IMG/VR virus record: IMGVR_UViG_3300027779_000155
Span: 1-24,108 of that record
Source: a virus
Strand: one strand, 5' to 3'
DNA length: 24,108 nt
Below the pieces are notes generated by a model. The model worked only from the letters and a program-made list of their open reading frames with translations. It searched no databases and had not been told where the DNA came from. Positions 20,832-24,108 of the stretch are shown here, piece by piece. Positions within the stretch are counted from its first letter, which is position 1; every line of letters starts with the position of its first letter. Both the position numbers and the translations under genes were made by a program.

Positions 20832-21056
20832 ATGCAAATATTTATAGAACAGGCTGAAAATGTATATGACACTTTAATAGAAAAAGGTATGACGCATTTA
20901 GGGATGCTTAATAAACTTAACATTATTCATGGTTTTGGGATCAATGAGGGTGTTTATAACTCTGTAGATGAATTTCCGGATCAGCAGTTCAGCCCAAACG
21001 AGCCGACAACTAAATTTTTAATCTATCAAATGATCTTAAATGAATCTCACCAGTAA
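20832..21056 (+). CDS. First early gene, unknown small protein
   Basis: 74 residues. No ribosome-binding site precedes the ATG, and the predicted transcription start falls at the same place, which suggests leaderless translation. The chain has a helix (QAENVYDTLIEKGMTHLGML), then NKLNIIHGFGINEGVYNSVD and a helix at the end (TTKFLIYQMILNESHQ). It overlaps the Cro-like gene by 17 bases. Position favours a regulator, but no HTH is clear. Confidence 0.5.
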   Translation: MQIFIEQAENVYDTLIEKGMTHLGMLNKLNIIHGFGINEGVYNSVDEFPDQQFSPNEPTTKFLIYQMILNESHQ

Positions 21057-21219
21057 ACAAATGGCAGAAATAATGATCCGTACAGGAACATCTAAAACGG
21101 ATCTTTTTTCTAAGCTCAATATTTTTACAGCTCAATCAAATGACATGATTAAAGGAAAAATTAAAGTTTCGGATGAAGTGTCTCGATATTTAATAGGCCG
21201 CCTCCATGCTAACAAATAA
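21040..21219 (+). CDS. Cro-like HTH protein
   Basis: 59 residues, overlapping both neighbours. TSKQMAEIMIRTGTSKTDLF is followed by SKLNIFTAQSNDMIKGKIKV and SDEVSRYLIGRL. The run of short helices with a K-G-K before the last helix is like Cro/CI-type DNA-binding domains, in which the third helix reads DNA and the segment before the last helix is often NG(K/R). It is the likely opponent of the repressor at the shared operators. No ribosome-binding site is strong; translation is coupled to the previous gene. Confidence 0.5.
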   Translation: MNLTSKQMAEIMIRTGTSKTDLFSKLNIFTAQSNDMIKGKIKVSDEVSRYLIGRLHANK

Positions 21220-21475
21220 AGCGCGCAATAATCTAAGTTTTCATAAATTAGTAGCGAGAATATACAAAGATACATTTAGTCCTGAAAATGTATCTTTCAG
21301 GGAAAAAGATGCAATTAAGCAAAAAGAATTAAGAAATCAACGCTTAAAGCGTAAATGGTCTTTCAACTATGAAAAAGAATTAGAGAGAAATGATCTTAGC
21401 CCTATTCAAAGAGAAAATTATAGAAAAAATCTTATCTTGAAAGAAAATAACGAGTTTCCAGAGTTAAAAGAATGA
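21206..21475 (+). CDS. Unknown small basic early protein
   Basis: 89 residues rich in Lys, Arg, Glu and Asn (RNNLSFHKLVARIYKDTFSP, KELRNQRLKRKWSFNYEKEL). It is probably helical, with no membrane segment. It overlaps the previous gene by 14 bases and its stop forms ATGA with the next start. Charge and place fit a nucleic-acid-binding or host-directed early protein, but no family is recognised. Confidence 0.5.
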   Translation: MLTNKARNNLSFHKLVARIYKDTFSPENVSFREKDAIKQKELRNQRLKRKWSFNYEKELERNDLSPIQRENYRKNLILKENNEFPELKE

Positions 21476-21627
21476 CTACATATAGTTTAAATACTTTTAC
21501 ATTATTTTTATTTATATGTGAGTACGCATATACAAATACATCAAAGCAAATGGACTACATTGTAAGTATTATACATAGGTATTCAAACACTCAGTCAATA
21601 CCTAAAAAAATGTATAGTTTCGAATAA
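21472..21627 (+). CDS. Unknown small early protein
   Basis: 51 residues, starting on the stop of the gene before (ATGA at 21472-21475). The first half is hydrophobic and aromatic (YSLNTFTLFLFICEYAYTNT) and the second half polar (MDYIVSIIHRYSNTQSIPKK). The hydrophobic part is short for a membrane span but not impossible. Coupling to its neighbour is the main support. Confidence 0.42.
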   Translation: MTTYSLNTFTLFLFICEYAYTNTSKQMDYIVSIIHRYSNTQSIPKKMYSFE

Positions 21628-21636
21628 CGTGGATAA
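21628..21636 (-). other. DnaA-box-like site, one mismatch
   Basis: CGTGGATAA differs from the complement of TTATCCACA at one end position. It overlaps the GTG start of the next gene, so it may be chance. Confidence 0.2.
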
Positions 21637-21814
21637 GTTAACTCAAAATAATGACACTATCTACATCATGCCTAGACATTGTTCAGGTTTGAACTCTCTC
21701 AATATTTTTATAAACGATGAAGAATTTAATAAAATTTTATCTGAATACGAGATCTTAAATCTCATTTCAGGGTTAACAGAATTATTAAAGCAAACTGAGA
21801 GGGGTATCAAATGA
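21629..21814 (+). CDS. Unknown small early protein, GTG start
   Basis: 61 residues from GTG 21629; the only other in-frame choice is an ATG at 21668 that has no ribosome-binding site either. The chain has TIYIMPRHCSGLNSLNIFIN followed by a helical half (FNKILSEYEILNLISGLTEL). Its last four bases overlap the next start as ATGA. No family recognised. Confidence 0.45.
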   Translation: MDKLTQNNDTIYIMPRHCSGLNSLNIFINDEEFNKILSEYEILNLISGLTELLKQTERGIK

Positions 21815-22215
21815 AAAAAAAGGCATGGGCTACAGATGAAGAAATAGCGGATCTTGATGACTTATTTAGAGAGGCAGCGCTAACAGACTCGCGATTACCA
21901 ACAGTAATAAAAAAACGTATTAACACTAGCTGGCTAGAAATTCCCTCAGATTGGAATCAGTACGGCTGGGATAAGGATGCTATTCCAAGAATACAGCCAA
22001 GTAAAGACCAGATAGACAGGTATCAAGAGGCTTTAGAGCTAGGACTAAAGCTACCAGAAGAAGACAGGCGATTAATATGGGCAGTTGCTATATCTATGCG
22101 AGAGCGCAGCCATGGCACATGGACTAGGCTGGCAAAAAAATACCGGTGTGATCGTAGAACTGTAAAATCTAATCATCGCGGGGCATTGATGCGGGCCTTT
22201 CAGGTTAGCCAGTAA
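21811..22215 (+). CDS. DUF6362-like HTH protein
   Basis: 134 residues. The middle has PSDWNQYGWDKDAIPRIQPS followed by QIDRYQEALELGLKLPEEDR and LIWAVAISMRERSHGTWTRL. The end has AKKYRCDRRTVKSNHRGAL, a helix-turn-helix. The order W-x-Y-GW, P-x-x-x-x-ID, then RRLIW and a terminal HTH is typical of DUF6362 proteins of alphaproteobacterial phages, thought to be regulators. It may act as a late or middle gene activator. It joins the methyltransferase gene as TAATG. Confidence 0.62.
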   Translation: MKKKAWATDEEIADLDDLFREAALTDSRLPTVIKKRINTSWLEIPSDWNQYGWDKDAIPRIQPSKDQIDRYQEALELGLKLPEEDRRLIWAVAISMRERSHGTWTRLAKKYRCDRRTVKSNHRGALMRAFQVSQ

Positions 22216-23678
22216 TGGTAATGAATGTACTTAGTTTATTTGACGGAATGTCATGCACTCAGATTGCATTAAAGAATTTAGGCATCAAAGTAGATACCTA
22301 TTATGCAAGTGAGATAGATAAATATGCCATTAAAGTAGCAAAAGAAAACTTTCCAGAAACAATACACCTTGGTGATATTAAAGATATTAAAGGTAAAGAT
22401 TTACCTGAGATTGATTTAATTGTTGCGGGCAGCCCTTGTCAGGGTTTTTCTTTTGCGGGTAAGCAATTAGCTTTTGATGATCCACGTTCAGCATTGTTCT
22501 TTGAGTTTGTTCGATTGTTAAAAGAAGTTAAACCTAAATACTTCTTGCTTGAGAATGTTCGTATGAAGAAAGAACACATGGATGTTATCTCGCAACAAGT
22601 GTCAGAGGTATATCCAGAATGCAGTAACGGAAGTTTGTTTGGTATTGAACCAATAAAGATTAACTCTGCACTTGTTTCAGCTCAAAATAGAAACAGATTG
22701 TATTGGACTAACATACCAAACATTGAACAACCAGAAGATGTTGGTTTGGTATTGAGGGATGTATTAGAGGATTTTCTAGGTAAAGAACATAATGCAGGCG
22801 AAGAATTACAAAAAAATTATAAAGGTGGAAATCAATTAAATCCTAATTATAAGAGTCAAGCTAACACTATTCATAATATAGATGAAAAATCTGCAACGAT
22901 ATCAGCAGGAACACATGGCTATGCGAATGGCTATGTGCATGATAAAGATTTAGAGTGGGTAAAAACACCACAATATCTTAAAAATAAATTGTATGGAGTG
23001 CCTAGAGGTGAGTATGTAAAAGGAGTTGATGAAAAATCAAATACCCTTAGTGCTACTATGTATAAAGGACAAATATCAGCTTATGTAAAAAGAAGGGATG
23101 AAGACTTAAAGAAGATGACAACCAAAGAAGGTAAGGCTTTTGTTTTAACAGCATCCTATCAAGGGGCTGCTTCTTGGAATAGCATTGAACGAAAACAAAG
23201 GACAATGATTCCTACTTACAATACACCTAAACAAGTTGGCACTACCGCAGACTTAAAGGGTTTTGATATTATTAAGAGAGTGTACTCAGAAGATGGTAAA
23301 TCACCAACACTTACAACAATGGGTGGTGGACATAGAGAACCTAAAGTTGCAGTTAAAGGTGGTGCTTTAAGGGCTAGATCTAAAAATAAAGAAGGTAAAA
23401 ATGTTGAGTGGAAAAAAACTAAACCTCAACAAATGTTAGAGTTAAGAAAGGATGATAAAAGTAATTCTTTAACATCATCAACAAAAGATAGCCTTGCAGT
23501 TAAAGAAGAAGAACTAACTTGGCGTAAGTTAACGCCATTAGAATGTGAGAGATTGCAAACAGTTCCAGATAACTATACGGCTGCCGTATCAAACACGCAA
23601 AGATACAAAATGCTTGGTAACGGATTTACTGTAAAAGTTATTGAACACATATTAACAAACATGGATAAGGATGCTTAG
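22215..23678 (+). CDS. DNA cytosine-C5 methyltransferase
   Basis: 487 residues. The SAM-binding motif I is LSLFDGMSC (6-14). The catalytic motif IV is GSPCQGFSFAG with Cys75, motif VI is ENV (113-115), motif VIII is QNRNR (157-161), and the late motifs are ECERLQTVPDNY and KMLGNGFTVKVIE. The enzyme methylates C at a specific sequence, likely to hide phage DNA from restriction. Between motifs VIII and IX lies a long target-recognition region with four related segments near 223, 272, 360 and 413, each with KSxT- or KSxS-like cores (DEKSATIS, DEKSNTLS, GKSPTLT, DKSNSLT). No partner nuclease is seen beside it. Confidence 0.92.
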   Translation: MVMNVLSLFDGMSCTQIALKNLGIKVDTYYASEIDKYAIKVAKENFPETIHLGDIKDIKGKDLPEIDLIVAGSPCQGFSFAGKQLAFDDPRSALFFEFVRLLKEVKPKYFLLENVRMKKEHMDVISQQVSEVYPECSNGSLFGIEPIKINSALVSAQNRNRLYWTNIPNIEQPEDVGLVLRDVLEDFLGKEHNAGEELQKNYKGGNQLNPNYKSQANTIHNIDEKSATISAGTHGYANGYVHDKDLEWVKTPQYLKNKLYGVPRGEYVKGVDEKSNTLSATMYKGQISAYVKRRDEDLKKMTTKEGKAFVLTASYQGAASWNSIERKQRTMIPTYNTPKQVGTTADLKGFDIIKRVYSEDGKSPTLTTMGGGHREPKVAVKGGALRARSKNKEGKNVEWKKTKPQQMLELRKDDKSNSLTSSTKDSLAVKEEELTWRKLTPLECERLQTVPDNYTAAVSNTQRYKMLGNGFTVKVIEHILTNMDKDA

Positions 23679-24108
23679 GATCTATAATTATACTAAGCAC
23701 AAGGTATGCCCTAAAGAAATGATATTAACTGAATTAAAAGAAAATCCAACATTAAGAGTGCTAAGTTTGGGTGCTGGCGTGCAATCTACTGTAATGGCTT
23801 TAATGACTATGACAGGTGAAATCAAAGATAAACCTGATTGTGCTATTTTTAGTGATACTGGTGCAGAGCCTAAAAATGTATATGAACATTTAGAATGGCT
23901 TACAGGACAATTAGATTATCCAGTTTATATCGTATCAAAAGGTAATTTAAGAGATGATACATTAAAAAGTATTTTTACGACTGTGCCTTTTTTTTTAAAA
24001 AATAGTGGCATTGGTAGAAGACAGTGCACTAATGAATACAAGATTCAACCAATTAGAAAAAAGATAAGAAATTTATTAGGTGTAGATAAAAATAAAAAAG
24101 TTCCTAAA
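23671..24108 (+). CDS. PP-loop/PAPS-reductase-like protein, 3' truncated by window edge
   Basis: 146 codons are visible and the frame is open at the window end. The start at 23671 overlaps the methyltransferase by eight bases; the ATG at 23719 is an alternative. VLSLGAGVQSTVMALM is a variant PP-loop (normally SGGxDS) that binds ATP. It is followed by AIFSDTGAEPKNVYEHLEWL, VSKGNLRDDTLKS and GRRQCTNEYKIQPIRKK. This is a phage-linked group of the PAPS reductase/adenine nucleotide alpha-hydrolase family. Related proteins act in sulfur transfer or DNA modification; the substrate here is unknown. The pairing with a DNA methyltransferase suggests a DNA modification role. Confidence 0.75.
   Translation, partial: MLRIYNYTKHKVCPKEMILTELKENPTLRVLSLGAGVQSTVMALMTMTGEIKDKPDCAIFSDTGAEPKNVYEHLEWLTGQLDYPVYIVSKGNLRDDTLKSIFTTVPFFLKNSGIGRRQCTNEYKIQPIRKKIRNLLGVDKNKKVPK

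Overview
The window is the central and early part of a temperate, lambda-like tailed phage (long, non-contractile tail) with an AT-rich genome. Tail genes lie on one side of a phage attachment site and the integrase lies on the other, so this reads as a free (circular or concatemeric) phage genome rather than the edge of an integrated prophage. The attachment site carries the 5' half of a tRNA-Pro(TGG) gene. Its sequence, together with DUF6950- and DUF6362-type genes and a cupredoxin-like tail domain of a kind I associate with marine phages, suggests an AT-rich marine proteobacterial host, most likely alphaproteobacterial. The host assignment is inference.

Layout. (1) 1-6411, + strand: head and head-tail genes, then the tail tube: a partial virion protein, an adaptor-like protein, a gpW-like connector, portal, a fused prohead protease/major capsid protein with an internal start for capsid alone, two small related proteins, a gpFII-like joining protein, tail terminator and tail tube. 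(2) 6414-14023, + strand: tail chaperones made by -1 frameshifting, a short tape measure, tail-tip proteins including one with an inserted cupredoxin-like domain, a DUF6950 peptidase-like protein, and a gpJ-like protein whose reading frame is split by a two-gene XhlA/holin cassette. (3) 14026-16292: a degenerate nuclease-like gene, attP with arm-type repeats, integrase, and an AlpA-type excisionase candidate. (4) 16307-19113, - strand: a recombination operon with an ERF annealing protein, a nuclease-like protein, an HTH protein and small genes. (5) 19114-20831: the immunity region. It has an XRE repressor, an unknown gene in the position of lambda rex, and operator-like sites. (6) 20832-24108, + strand: early genes: a Cro-like protein, several unknown small proteins, a DUF6362 protein, a cytosine-C5 DNA methyltransferase and a truncated PP-loop/PAPS-reductase-like protein.

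How it fits together. The plan matches lambda: a leftward repressor transcript with a second gene behind it, a leftward recombination operon from its own promoter, and a rightward early operon. A 15-bp imperfect palindrome, TGACGTTTGACATCA, occurs over the rightward early promoter. Close relatives sit at the putative leftward promoter (13 of 15 bases) and over the integrase promoter (12 of 15). One repressor could therefore control early transcription, recombination and integration together. Terminase genes and an endolysin are not in the window.
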